A stretch of DNA of 64,000 nt from the NCBI GenBank assembly GCA_024362935.1, contig JANCRA010000004.1:22918621-22982620 (forward strand), given 5' to 3'. This DNA comes from Setophaga petechia (taxonomy: Eukaryota > Chordata > Aves > Passeriformes > Parulidae). The notes beneath the pieces were generated by a model that did no database searches, was not told where the DNA came from, and saw nothing but the letters and a program-made list of their open reading frames with translations. Made by a program: the position numbers and the translations under genes. Shown here piece by piece: positions 10,076-22,960 of this stretch. Position 1 is the stretch's first letter; every line of letters begins with the position of its first letter.

Positions 10076-13000
10076 ATAGGTTTGGGGGTTTTTTCTCAAG
10101 GAAAATTGACTGACAAAAGAATTTTTTGCTTCATGATTTAAGAGTATTTTAAGTGATTTTTCCCCCTAGGTTAGAAACAGACACACAACAGACTTGAAGA
10201 GAGGTAAAAGAGGGTGACTTGAAACCCTGTCCTGCTGAGTCTGATGGCTAAACCACCTTAGCTCTCAGCCACCCACGCCTAAACGTACTGATCTTTCTTT
10301 CTCTGATCTTGTTTCTCCTAGTTTCTACTTAGCATAATTTCTCTAGTATTAAAAGACATCTTACCACTTGTTTAGAATTAAGGGAAGTAAAATGTAAAGC
10401 AGTATTTTTTTTTCTATTAACACTAATCACCTATTATTTTTGGGAGCATCTAGTTGCTGTTTAATTCCTGACCTATCTCTGGTCTCTCTTCTTGATCATA
10501 ATTCTAGCATCAAAGAAACCTGTCTGGAACAAAGCACTAAAGACACTCATATGGTCCCAGGAACAAATACAGATTTCAATGGATTTCTGCTTATGTTTCA
10601 GAAGATCAGTTGGTTGAAATAATCCTTAGTAGCTGCACTTCCTCTTGTGTTTGGTGAGACTCTGAAGTTGACATTTATTCCAAGCTCTCAGAGATATGCA
10701 CCTGTGTTATGAGAAGAACATATTATTTTTGTGGTCTGAAGAAACTTTGAAAAACCATCTGTGTACCTAGAGTATTTGTCAAATACAATATTCAGTAGTT
10801 TACAAAATACATATATATACAAAACATGTCCATCAGGGAATACAATATAACATTAGAAATTAAGAGGCTTTTTGTTGGTTTTAAGATCTAAAATTAGGTA
10901 AGACATTTATGTCTATTATCTATTTTTTGCAATTTTTTTTCTGTGAACATGTTTTACCTCTATGCTGTCAAAATTTGCTTGCTCCCCATCCCTTTATTTC
11001 CATGCTTTGATTATTTTTTTGACTCTCTTTTTGCCTTTATCTTGTCTTCTGACTATTGCTGTCAGATTGTTTTGCTACACAGAACAGGGTTCTTCCCAAA
11101 GAACCATCTGAAATATTATTCTTCAGCCATTTAGAATGTCTAGGGACAGACACACAGGTTCAGTCAACTGAACTTAGCTAATGAAACTAGAGCTAACCCA
11201 TTGCCTTTCACAACATTTTTTATGTGATATGACTTTCAAGTTGAACTTAAAATGTGTTTTTAACACTAAGGACTGTGCTAAGTCCAACAGCCTTGTCGTC
11301 CCTAGCATTTTCTCTCTTTTTTCTTTTTTTTCTTGTCTAGAAGAAATCGTTTCAGTTAAATGAAAAAAATTATATCCTGGGATGTAACACCTGTCAGTGG
11401 TTCATAAGTGTGCAGGTTTTGTTGTGCTTTTTCCACTCTGTTTCATGTGCTGGCTTTTTTTGTGTTGCCTATCTCTGACAAATATTTCAGTGAATTTTCT
11501 GGCCCTTGGGTAGGTTACAGAAGGGCCCAGTCAGAGACCAAGCCTGCTAACTTTGTGCCTCTTCTGTGATAACTGCAGAGTCATGAGAGGCAGAGATAAT
11601 ATGACCTGTAGTTGAAAGCTGTCTACAGAGCTTGCAAATACTTAGCCAGTTCAGTGTACTCTCATTCATGAAGCTGGCCAGTCTTGGGAACAAAAAAGGA
11701 CATGATCCCATTGTGTTAGAGAGACCAAGAAGAGCAGGTCCATAGCAAGCAGGAATGCTGCACAATTGCAAGAAACTGACCAGGAATGCCAAAGGATTTT
11801 GAGGAAAAGTAGCTGAAGTATTAACTATCTAAATAAAAATTAATCAAATTATAAGGAAGCTTTCTTTTGTTAGTAACAAAAAAGAAGGAAAAAATTTTCT
11901 TTTAGAGTGATTGTGTTTCAATACATTGATGAAACTTTAAGGGGAGAGAGAAAGAAGTCACTGGTAGACATCTAGACAATAAATTTTATTGATAGCTGGA
12001 CTTCAGTAGTTTGAAGGAGGGTGTTGTTTATTGCATATGTGATTAGCAAGTCTCCAGTCGTAAACTTTGTTGAGCAAATCTGAACTGAGCAGCAAGTTTA
12101 TTTAGAAGGTACTCTCTTCCTTTCAATGTCCTGAGCTGACCCCTGCATTTCTAAAGGCTTTTGTATCAAGTCTGTTCCTCTTTTGCATGAATTTTACTGG
12201 CATCTGAAAAGAAACTCAAGGATAAATAGATAATTAAACTCCTATCTGAGTAATTTTTAGTCTAAAGGCTGATTGAAACACTTAGCTGATCCAGCTATTT
12301 CAAGAACTAAATGGAAGATATAAAAAAAGAAGGCGAGGAGAAACCCTCTTGAATATCTTGAATAAAGCGTCCAATCATCAGGTGTCATCTCTGCCATGAA
12401 CATTTAGTAACTGATAATTGCTGTAACCAGTGAGCCTTGCAAATATTATCCAGTAAATTTTAATTAACACTCTGGGGACTGAAGAATAGCAGAACAAGCT
12501 CAGGGGAGACTTTTCCCAAACCAGTGGCAAAGTGTGCTGAGTAATTTTAGATCTGCCTGCCTGTCAAAGTGGATCAGCATCATCTTGCCACTTATGCTGA
12601 AGAAAATGCACCTGCTTCTACATGGAAATAAGGTGCATTATCTGCCAATTTGTGCGGCTTATTTTCAGCGTTGCCTGAGTTTGACAAGTGGAAAATATGA
12701 ATACATGGATTATTAATTCATAATCCAAGGGAAAAGGAAAAGGTGAAAGAGGTCTGTGGGTAAAAAAATAATGTACTTGGTATTGCAGGACCTACCAGAA
12801 GCCTTCTAAATAAACATACTATGGAATTCTACTAAAAGTCTAGAGAGACAAATATCCTTGCAATGTACTTTTATTATCAAAAGAAAATCTAATCACATAG
12901 AAAATTCAGCAGCATAAAATGACATGGCTTAGAACAGTACAGACATTGTTTTAATAGCCATAATTTTCTTTAAAGCTCCATAATAATTGGATAGACATTC

Positions 13001-15224
13001 CATTTTAGTATTCTGAGCCCAATCTTCTGAATATTTAAGCTACAATAAATATTAATTTCCTAGATATGCTCAATAGATATGACAACATCTAGCTTTGGCT
13101 CTGCTTTCACTGCTACCAAGTAATGCAATAGAAATCAGTGAAACCAGAATACATGATTATAAGTTAATCTCCAGACAGCAAATAACATCATTAGAGTGAA
13201 ATCATTAACTTCAGTTAATATCCATAAGTCTGTGAAGGCTAAAATCCACACAGTATGGTTTCAGCAAGACGTACTTCCAGACACTCTTTTTATTCAGGCT
13301 ACACTTAGCTTCCTTAGAAACTGTGTTTTATAATTTTAGTGATAATGAAAAAATCCTTTTTTAACTAGCTTAGTTCAAGAGGCTCTGATACTAACCAGAG
13401 CTGTATGTCCCTGCCCTCTAAGTGGTTCTTTCGGATATGTCAATTAGTGAACTTTAATTATTGTACATATTAAAGGCATTAATTTATTATCATTAGGTCT
13501 CAGAACAAGACGAAGAGTAGAAAAAACTGTGCAGTAAGGTATAAATCAACAATACTGACATAATATCTATACTACAGATAACTAGGAAGATTCTTTCTCT
13601 AGTCTCTTAACATATGACTTGTTATAATGAATGCTACAGCCACAATATTGATAAAGCTACCCATGCACCAGTAACTTGTGTGGTCATTTATCTGAATGTC
13701 AGCATCTTTTGAAACTACTTTATGGCACAAAGGCATTTAAAAAGTATTTAATTAATTATGAAATATATATGAAAAAGACATAGAGCAACACATGGTTAAA
13801 ATTGCTCACCAACTACTACGTCATCATGAACCTTTAATAAATTTTAAATGTTGTATACCCCCCTTAGAACACAGTTTTTTAATGATTTGGAGGTAACTAT
13901 AAAAAGACAATGAGCTGGCATCACTATTCTCTAGGAACAAATCATAATACCAAATTGATGAGCTTCTCCATACAAATGTACTAGAAATAAAAGCACTGCA
14001 TACAAAATTAAAAGCATGAGGTTTTTGACATTTTGTCAAACTCTAGCAAAAATAGAATATTAATTATTCATCATGCATGATTTTCACAAAAAATTAATAG
14101 CAGAATTACGTGATTGTAAAATTGCAAGTCTGAGCTTCATAGAAAGGGAACTAGATTTTGAATAAATTGAAAAAATAATTTGTTTTATAATATTTAAAGT
14201 ATATATATTTTTTAAATCCAGCATATAAGATTTGCTTTTGAACAGAAATATTTCCTGTGGCACACTTTCTTCTTACATATTGTGTAAGCTCAGTTAAGAA
14301 AAGAAACTTTCCAAAAAGGCTGTCTAGGCTTGAACATTAGGACAAGGGCTTACAAATTAACACTTAATTAATTTGTTGATAGATTGTTGTATTTGTGGCT
14401 AAACAGCATTGATTTTTCTATTACTTTCCGTGTTGTGGACTTGGGACAAAAGTGAATAAGCAGTTCTTTAAATAATTATAATGTCTTGATGGATAATAAC
14501 ACATCAATTAACTGTCACTTAGAAGTTCAAACATAATTGTTCTACATCTATCTTCTGTCTTTATCATCAATCATTGCAGTATCTTATCTTAAAGATATTT
14601 TCTATGGTTCTTCTTAGGAAATGAGAATAAAATTAATGTTCTTGGAAGTTTAAAGACTGGCCCCAGGCTATGCAGCAGCTCAGCAGTAATACTACTACTA
14701 TGATTAGCCAGGTATTCTGACTCCCTCTCCATAGACATAGCTGTACCTAAACAAACCCATTAAAGAAAAACATGGTAGCAGTAAGGGGATCTTTAAATTT
14801 ACTTTATCTATAAAACAACACCTGTAAAAAGATACAGAGGACATACCACAAGGCAGGTATTTGGTGCTGTAGAGAGAGAAATACTCTGCCTTCTTCTCTC
14901 TTCCTGATAGAGGAAGAGACTTGTGTGGAGACAAACTAGTTAAGAAAATTTTCAGCCACTTCCACATCATAATTTTTGAATAACCATCAAGCAGCTTGCT
15001 ATTTGGATGCGATCAACAGAGGAAAATAAACTAACAAGGCAGCATTCATTTTTGAGTCATAAAGGATCACGATACTTTTGGAGGGAATCAGCTGGCATGG
15101 AGAATTACAAAATAAAAAGATATATGCCATTATTTAAGCCTGCAATTACTCAGGATTCGGTTTCAAAACATTTGATTTGCTTTTCAACAGGTGTTCTCCC
15201 TTGTTTGGGATAAAAGCAGAAAAT
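10076..15224. other. Unique sequence, repeat-poor, no gene seen
   Basis: No transposable element, RNA gene or convincing exon was recognised in five kilobases. The block is rich in TAAT/ATTA words, especially 12360-12730 and 13430-13500. These stretches read like conserved non-coding DNA, but conservation cannot be tested here. Open frames of 60-88 codons are scattered and without features. Confidence 0.45.
12360..12730. promoter_or_regulatory. Candidate cis-regulatory block with paired TAATCC sites
   Basis: The block contains ttttaattaac, gataattgctg and, at 12707-12726, an inverted pair GGATTAT-taattc-ATAATCC with perfect 7-bp arms. GGATTA/TAATCC is the established core bound by K50 homeodomain proteins such as OTX and PITX. 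The segment also has mixed composition unlike the AT-rich flanks. Enhancer function is inference only, since short AT-rich motifs arise by chance. Confidence 0.25.
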
Positions 15225-16205
15225 TTATGGATGAGGCCTTCTACAGGCAGCTTGCAGCAGCCTCAAAATAACAGAGACAGAGACTGGTTCTTGTGGGAAA
15301 CTTTAACTACCCTGACATCTGCTGCAGAACCATGACTCTGAAGCATGAACACCCCAGAAGGTTCCTCAACAGCATTGATCACAGCTTCCTGTCATGGATA
15401 GTGGAGGATCCCACAAGGAATGTTGTAGCTGGTTGATGTCACACTAACCAGCAGGGAAGGCCTTGTGGGGGATGTGAAGGTTGGGGGCGGCCTTAGCTGG
15501 GTAGTGATCATGAGATTGTGGAGTTCCAAATTGGGTGAGGAATGAGCAAGGCAGCAAGTAAGATTGCAGCCATGGACTTCAGGGGAAATAACTTGAGGGA
15601 TCTCTTCAGGGAATTTTCTTGAAAGAATCCCCTGAGGACAGGCACTGCAGGGAAAAGGGTTGCTTCCTCCAGGCTCAAGAACAGGGCAGACTAATGAGAA
15701 AGAAATTGAACCAAACAGGCAAGAGATGTCTGTGGATTACTTGAGAACTGTCATTCCTCAAGTGCAAGCAGAAAACACACATGAGATGGAAGCAGGGTCA
15801 GGCCACTTGACTAAAGGAGCTGGGCCTTTTCAGCCTTGGGAAGGGAAGACAGAGTGGACCTTATAATTGTATACAAATATCTGAAGGGATGGCGTTAGGG
15901 ATGGATTCAGGCTCCTCTCAGTTGTGCCAAGCAATAGGACAAAAGACAATTGGTTGAAACTGATGCATAGAAAGTTTCATCTGAATATGAGGAAGAACAT
16001 TACTGTGCAGATGACTGACCACTGAAACTGACTTTCCAGAGAGGAGTCTCCCACACAGGGGATATTAAATAACTTTTTGGATGCAACTCTTGGCCACATG
16101 CTCTAGGATGACTCTGTGCTTGAGTAGGGAGATTAGACAGAATGGCCCGCTGTGGTCCCCTCCAACCTTACTGATTCTCTGATACTGTAATTCTGTAAAT
16201 TCCCC
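15225..16205 (+). repeat. CR1 LINE, plus strand, internally deleted
   Basis: The left part translates in pieces to the CR1 ORF2 endonuclease end (ttgtgggaaactttaactaccctgacatctgctg; gaggatcccacaagg; ctaaccagcagggaaggcc; gtgatcatgagattgtggag). From about 15830 the sequence jumps to the CR1 3' region (gaagacagagtggaccttat, ctgaatatgaggaagaac, ttttggatgcaactcttggcc, gtcccctccaacc) and ends with the degenerate octamer tail tgattctctga...ttctgta. The whole reverse-transcriptase domain between these parts is missing. The element is broken by stops. Confidence 0.8.
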
Positions 16206-16289
16206 ATGCAAACTCTTGCTGGCTGTGACCAATGAAAGTGTTGTCACTGAAGTACTGAAGTGTTTTCTCAGTAACTCCTAGAAAAACCT

Positions 16290-17330
16290 TCACTGGGTTT
16301 TTTACCAGGTGCTCAGGTGAGACTGACAGGCCTGTAATTCCCAGGGTCTTCCTTCATTCTCTTCATGGAAACTGAGACAACATTTACCAGCTTCCAGTTC
16401 ACTCAAACCTCTCCAGACTCCTCAGACTAACTGAAAAATGTTGAGATCCTGTGAAGATATTTGCCAGATCTTTCAGTACACTGAAACTAATCCCATCTGG
16501 ACCCATAGATTAATGTCCATCTAGCTGGAGCAGAAAGTTCAGAGTCAGCTGGGAGTTTATTGTATCTGCAATCAGTCTTCTACACAGGGCTGGAGAGACT
16601 GAAGGTGTTAAAGGCAGAGTTAAGAGGACATGAAGTGGCATTGGTTAATTATGTCCCATTTTTCAGGTGATCAACCTCCTTGAGTAATGAATCACTGTTA
16701 CCTCTGTTCTCCTTCTTCTGTTAACATATTTAACAAACAACTCTTTTCATTGTTCTTCACAGTACAGGTCAGCTCAAACAGTACACCTTTAGACCTTTGC
16801 CTGCACAAATTTTCTCCCTACAGCATTGAAGAGCATCTCTTTAGCCTTCCTATGTTACCTGTCCTTGCTCCATACACTTTCCATTTCTGCCTGAGTTCCA
16901 GCAAAAGATTTCCACTGAGCTAAGGCAGCCTTCTGCCCCACATGTTTGACTTCCAACACTTTTCTGCTTCTATGCTCTAAAGAGATGGGTTTTAGAAATG
17001 ACCAGCATTCGTGGGCCCCAATACCTTCAAAACAGATTCCCACAGAACATTAACTGTCTTCAACTCTCCCCATATCCTGGGGACAAAGGTTGAAGTTTGC
17101 TGGCAGTTTTTTTCCTACTGCCAATAATTTAAAACTCAAATACTGCATGGTCACTGTGACCAAGCCACGAGTAACCATTTCACCCACCCTTTTTTTTTTT
17201 TTGCTGCTTACAAACAAAATATCTATCAGGGCATCTTTCCTGCATATCAGGCCAACTACAGAAATTTACACTACCTGTGTCAGAAGAGTTTCTTACAATA
17301 AACTGTCTTTAATCCCTGTTCTAAAGGGGA
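16290..17330 (-). repeat. CR1 LINE internal fragment, minus strand
   Basis: The reverse complement covers the CR1 ORF2 stretch from the start of the reverse transcriptase back into the endonuclease: gtgagactgacaggcctgtaattcc, cccatctggacccatagatt, ctgcctgagttccagc, tggtcactgtgaccaagcc, tatcagggcatctttcctgcat. Both ends are truncated. It lies about 85 bp from the 3' tail of the plus-strand CR1 at 15225-16205, so the two 3' sides face each other. It carries many stops and no open ORF2. Confidence 0.78.
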
Positions 17331-19895
17331 AAATCAACTTTAGTTCTTAGACTAAATATGTTCATGCTCAACAGTGCCTTTTAAATGAAAGTTTTGCAGA
17401 ACATTGTACTAGTCTATCTAAAAGATATTTCAGTGTTAAGAATACATGCTAGAAATGTCATTGCTTTAAGAAATGAGATTAGTCACTGTCATTACATATA
17501 CACAGATTGATATATTTATTTATTTGAAGGCTTTATTTCTTCCTGAAGGATGACATTATCTTCCACAGAAGTAAACAACAATTCCATATCTATTAATTGA
17601 ATTTTGCAAATTTATAAATGATAGGAGAAATAAAAGGCCTGGCAGTTATCCATACTCGTGAATCTTCAGAGGTCTTAGATCTGTTCTTCACCTGCATATT
17701 CTTTTAAGACTCATATTCTCAGAAGTAGTAAATTTGTATGGCACATTAGCATTTTAGCTCAGAACATGAACATGGTTTTAAAATAGATCTCCTAATCTTT
17801 CCACTGATTTTCTTTTAGTCTTGGACTACATGAAGTGTTACTTTTCTACAAAGCAAAATCAGAAGCATGTCAAAAATGGTACAAGTGCCAGTGACTATTC
17901 ATCCCACAGAATAAGACTGCAGCTAATCTGAAACAATTCCTTGTAAAACATCTACGGTCTGAATGTTAGATCCATGCTGTAGAGATCTGCTGCTTTAATG
18001 CTGTATTACTTGTTAGTGTAGATAGAGACTTTGAAAGTCTTCAGAATTTCAGAATGTGGATGGGAAGAGAGTTATACCTAGTTAATGCCAGTCACTCACA
18101 TTTTTGTTGTAGCTGTACCTGTCTCATATTGACAAAGGTCAATTTAAGAAAAAAGTGAAAAAAATTTTAAAAAACCCAAAACCATATACTTTCAAAATAT
18201 CTACTTTTGGACTTAAAGAATATGTTAATATCCTCCATCTTTGAAGTGCAATATTGTATCTCTTCCAATGTTTGTGTTTGTTTTAGAGTGAAAGATTCTT
18301 ACAACATAATTTCTCTTTCTAGTATTTTATGCTTCTGGTTGTACTATGATAAATTAGTCACTACTAGTCTTCTGAAGATTAATCTTTGGAGAAAAGACAA
18401 AGTGTCCATCCTCCAAGAGACTAGAGCACAACTTGTGTCAGGTAGGGATATGTTTAGGCATAGAGGACCTCAAGTATGAAGGTTTCTGCACTATCAGTTG
18501 AAGCTTTGCCTTCATACTGAGCCTGAGCCCAGACTCAGTTTATCTAGGCATAAGGAAACTCAGGAGCCAAAATGAAATGTAACTATCTGGAGATGAGTAA
18601 CTGCAGCTTATGACCAGTTTGGTTGCAATATATGTCAGAGCTTTCAACCAAACTGTATTGGTGAGAACAGAGAGGAAATTTTGACACTGATTTCTCAATG
18701 CAGTGTTACAGTGAGACTTGAATTTGAATGTTCTGTCAAAGAAAAGCTAAAAGCATGGCCAGGACTAACACAGTTGGTAATCTCAGCTGCTTGTCATTTG
18801 GAGCACATACAGTATGGAACTTAGTACTGACAGAGCCACTGTGATTGACAAGAGAATTGCTCTGTCTTCTGGAAATGTACAACATAGAAGGCTTTTCCAG
18901 ATGAATTATTCATTCAAAGCTTCCACCAGCAAGAAACAAGTTGCCTTTGATTCAGGCAAGATTGTGATGAGTGGGATGATGTTGATAATATTGAATAGAA
19001 GGAGGTGTGATGATAAAAACCCTGAAAGTAGTGTGAGGACTGCATCTGCCAAATAAATTCCAAGCTACTTTAAAAAAAAACCCAAGCAATACAAATAAGG
19101 GAAAATTGTAAATACATTAAGAGAACAGTATTTTTGAAACTGATGTTAGTAAGTTTGCAGTACATTTTAAAAGAAAGAATGAAGAACACTAAAAAATTAC
19201 TCTAAAATTAAAAAAACCCCAAAACTCTTTAAAAAATATAAGTGCTAATTGCATTAAGAATTAGAGAACCTTTATTACCCTGCTCTTGGTACCTTTAAAA
19301 GTAAAGAAAATGCATTTCCTCCCTCAAAAAAACAAAGGGCATAACTGTTAATGTAATTTCTACTGTGGTCAGGAGGCTATACAATACTTAGTTTTATAGA
19401 AAAGTGGTTTACATTTTCTTTCCATAGTCCTCAGTTCAAGACATACTGCTGTCTATCCCTTTTCAGTAAAGTAATACTACTAAGCATCAATTTTGACTTC
19501 TAATTTTGAGATAGGTTTTCCAGAAAGAGCTTAAACATATCATAATATAGTACTACCACTCTTCTGCATTTCCAAAGGGAACACACTAGTAGGTCCAAAC
19601 CTACGCTGAATATTTTATTAACTGTGAAGAAAAGAATCCAACTTGCAGCATGGATAGATGAAAAATCTCAGAATCTAATCAGTGTCACAGAATGAAATGA
19701 AACATTCACCTGTCACACTGCACCAGCCAGATAGCTCTGGATAGGCTTTGACACCTCCTTTATAGAAAACAAATTTTTCACAGGAAGTCAAAATCAATTT
19801 CTTCCAGAGTGTGAGCACTCTGGGTTTGTCAGTCTACCTGGCACATTGAGAATTTTAAACTAACTGAAATTTTGTGGCAAAGTCAGAAGATAAAT

Positions 19896-19960
19896 GGGGG
19901 GGTTTTTGTGTGTTTGCTTTCTTCGTGGTTTTTGTTTGTTTGCTTTTGTTTGGTTTTCCT
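19896..19960. repeat. T/G-rich low-complexity tract
   Basis: Runs of gtttgtttgctttt-type words after ggggggg. Low complexity, with no other structure seen. Confidence 0.75.
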
Positions 19961-22339
19961 ACAGTTTTAATGGGATAGGAATACAAAATTGTATATAATA
20001 CATGATAATATTTGCCATGTATCTTACATGATTACTTTTTAATCTGTGAAAAGTATGAAAATTTAGGCATCTATCTTAGTTTATAATATTCTAAAGTGTA
20101 TGGGAATGAAGAATAGCATATTTTTGTAGCTATATGTGTTTTCATACTGTTGAATGAAGAACACTAAATATTAAAATGAATTGACAAACTCATGTTTTTT
20201 TTACTATGTGTTAAATGCTTATTTAACTGCCCTTTGGATGGAATTGTTGCCCTCAAGCTACTATTTTATTGGATCATTGCTAAATCTCTGAAATAGAAAA
20301 AGACAAAAAAGAAATAACACATTGAATGTAGTGAGAGAAAGAGAAGGACAAAATAACCTATTAATTAAGAAAATAAATTCAAAACTTATTTCATCAAATG
20401 GAAAAAATCCAAAAAGGATGCAAGGATCCAGTTTGTAATCAATAAAGTTATTTTTTATTGATGTGATTCATATAATAGACATTTAAAACATAAGATATAT
20501 AATTCTTTTTTCAGATGTCTAGCTTTAAGTGTTCAGTTTATAAAATTTGGTGATAGTCAGTTCCCTGAAAAGTAATCTATCCACCTTTGATCAACTTTAA
20601 CAGATGAAGTCTCAATATTTTTAGTAGCTCAACTCTGTGAAATATTACACTTCAAAATTACAGTCTAGGCTACTTTAGCAAAACAGAGAAATCCAAATTG
20701 CTCCTAATAAAAAACACTGTGAGTATTTTTGGTAATAATATGAGGTACCTTGGAGTTAAGAGTTTGAGATCTCCTTTTTAATTTCTCCCAAATTTTTAGG
20801 ACAATGGAAATTTTAGAATACATAGGTAAAATTACATTTTGCTCTTGAAGTTATATGGGATTCATGATGGTGTATTTCATCCATTTGTAAACTCAAAACA
20901 CAATTTATAACTCGATTTGAATTCTCTATGTAGACTTCTATACTTCAGAAGGCCGATTTAGATAAGTTTCATAAATGATCACATATGCAGAGAGAACACA
21001 AGCTTTAGCACATCAGTTTGTACAATCAGTACAGTACAGAGTCCTATGCTATGAAATTCCTTCTCCTTTCTATGGAAGACAGCAATTAATTTGTTTCTAT
21101 ATGTAAAAGTTAAACTATTCTGAAGAGTGGTAAATCAACACTTCCTCCTCTACTGAATTTCAAGAAGTTAATTTTGTTTTAAATGAGCTTATCCATAGCT
21201 GAGATTCAGAAGGTTATATTAATTTTGACCAGCTTACTGTAGGGTAGATATTAGTTTTGTCTGTATGCAATATGCCCACCTGTGTTCTTTAACCATTTAC
21301 TTTGCCTAATTTTAGAAAAAATGCATTAGTATGGAGTGCATGCTTAATTCATTCCTATTTGTATGGAGGTCTGGATAAGCGAAAATAGGGGTTCTTATTT
21401 ATGTCTGTTCTTCTCTATCAACAGATTAGTTCCATTTCATATAGATGAGTGTGACAAACAATATAATTCACATTGGTCTAGTAGTCACAGAATATGGATT
21501 TGACTAGATTTAGCACTACTTCTAACACATAGGCCCAGTCCTGCATTTTAGAGAGATTATTCTCCAGAGAATCACTAGGCACATTAGTTAAGAATGTGTT
21601 ATCAGGTGGGTGAGTAAACTGAGATTGGTGAATGAATTATGATCTTAATGGGATTGGAAGTGTGTAAGCTAAGTTCATTTTCCCTTGACTTTGTTTTAGT
21701 AAACTCAATTGCAATGCATATGTAACATTTCAGTGTCGCCCTGGCACCAGGAAATGCAAACAATTGATTTGTTGGTAACATGTTACAGTATTTATAACAA
21801 TGCTACCTTCTCCCCCTCCACCCCCACCGTTTATTTTTTTAAAGGGAAAATTATAAATAAGGGACACCGTTCACGTTTCTCAATATATCTTTTTAGGTGG
21901 CTCTGTAAAATAATCTTGAATAAAAATTAAGAATAGTGAGGCAATCTTTCACTTTAAAAAAGGACATTCTACATTACATGTTTTTCACAAATAATATGTT
22001 TGTTTTTATGTCCCTAATGGTCCTTTACTCTGATTTATTTGGGTTTTGGATTTACAGATGCTTTATGATTTAACTATGCTATCCCTTTTGTTATTTACAT
22101 TTTTACCCTTAAACTTTCGAAATTATAGGCATTATATACAACTTTTCTACAAACCCCTTTTCCAAGACCTATGGATGGATGATAAAGGCCCATTTCCTCC
22201 CACTGTTATTCTGTAATAGGTTTAAATCTCAGTCAGGGAGGAAAAAAAGTATGTGTTTTTAACTAATATCATGTCATCTCTTTAATCATGCTGATTCTGA
22301 ATAATTCACCCACTGTGGAAGTTGCAGGGTGAGAATCTA

Positions 22340-22960
22340 TAGCTCTATCTCTCACTGTGGGTAGTTTATTATTACTGAGTCTGACAGCAGAAAGCCCTGG
22401 CAGGTTAATTGCTGCAGCAAGACTAGCTGGGAGTTTGCTGTTGATATATAGTGACTAAAGGGAGTGAAGGAGATTGACTGTGCCTGTTACAGCACAAATA
22501 TCTTCATGCGCCTCAGGTTCCTCACAAAGATATGAGAAATAAATGTTCGCTCCTCATTTTCTGTCTGCACAATACAAATAGCCTTGGGCTGAACATGGCA
22601 ACCACAGCATACAGAACACATATAAAAAAGAGGAAATTTGCAAATTAACATTATTACAAACATTCCTGCCTGAAAGTGCTGAAAATCAATTTCAATATAG
22701 TTTGCATTTTAATGAGGTGCCAAAGAGATAAATCAGTGGTGTTTGAGGAACGCTTGGCTGGCAATGATGTTTTCTGATCATATCGTGTCTTAACTAATAT
22801 TAGATTAAGTAAAACCACTGTTAATTGAAGGCATGGGAAATGTTACTGCTAGTTAATGAAGTAAACTCTGGCTGATCATATAGAGCCATTAATCGAACTC
22901 AGTCAGCCATTTCCCAGGAACAGCTTCTCCCTTTTTCCCTTTTGTAACAGAGCAGTACTT
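22340..22960. promoter_or_regulatory. Candidate enhancer: clustered homeodomain and POU sites
   Basis: The segment holds many separate homeodomain-type cores: ggttaattgctg near 22402, GCAT-tt-TAAT at 22704-22713 (the spacing known for POU class III factors), the palindrome ctaatattag near 22794, tgttaattgaagg, gctagttaatgaag and gccattaatcg. Their density and the non-AT-monotonous text between them resemble vertebrate developmental enhancers. This is inference from motif content alone; no cross-species conservation can be seen from a single sequence. Confidence 0.3.

Noticed and set aside
19800..19830. Short palindrome ccagagtg-tgag-cactctgg
   Set aside because: Eight-base arms only, with no other structure around it.
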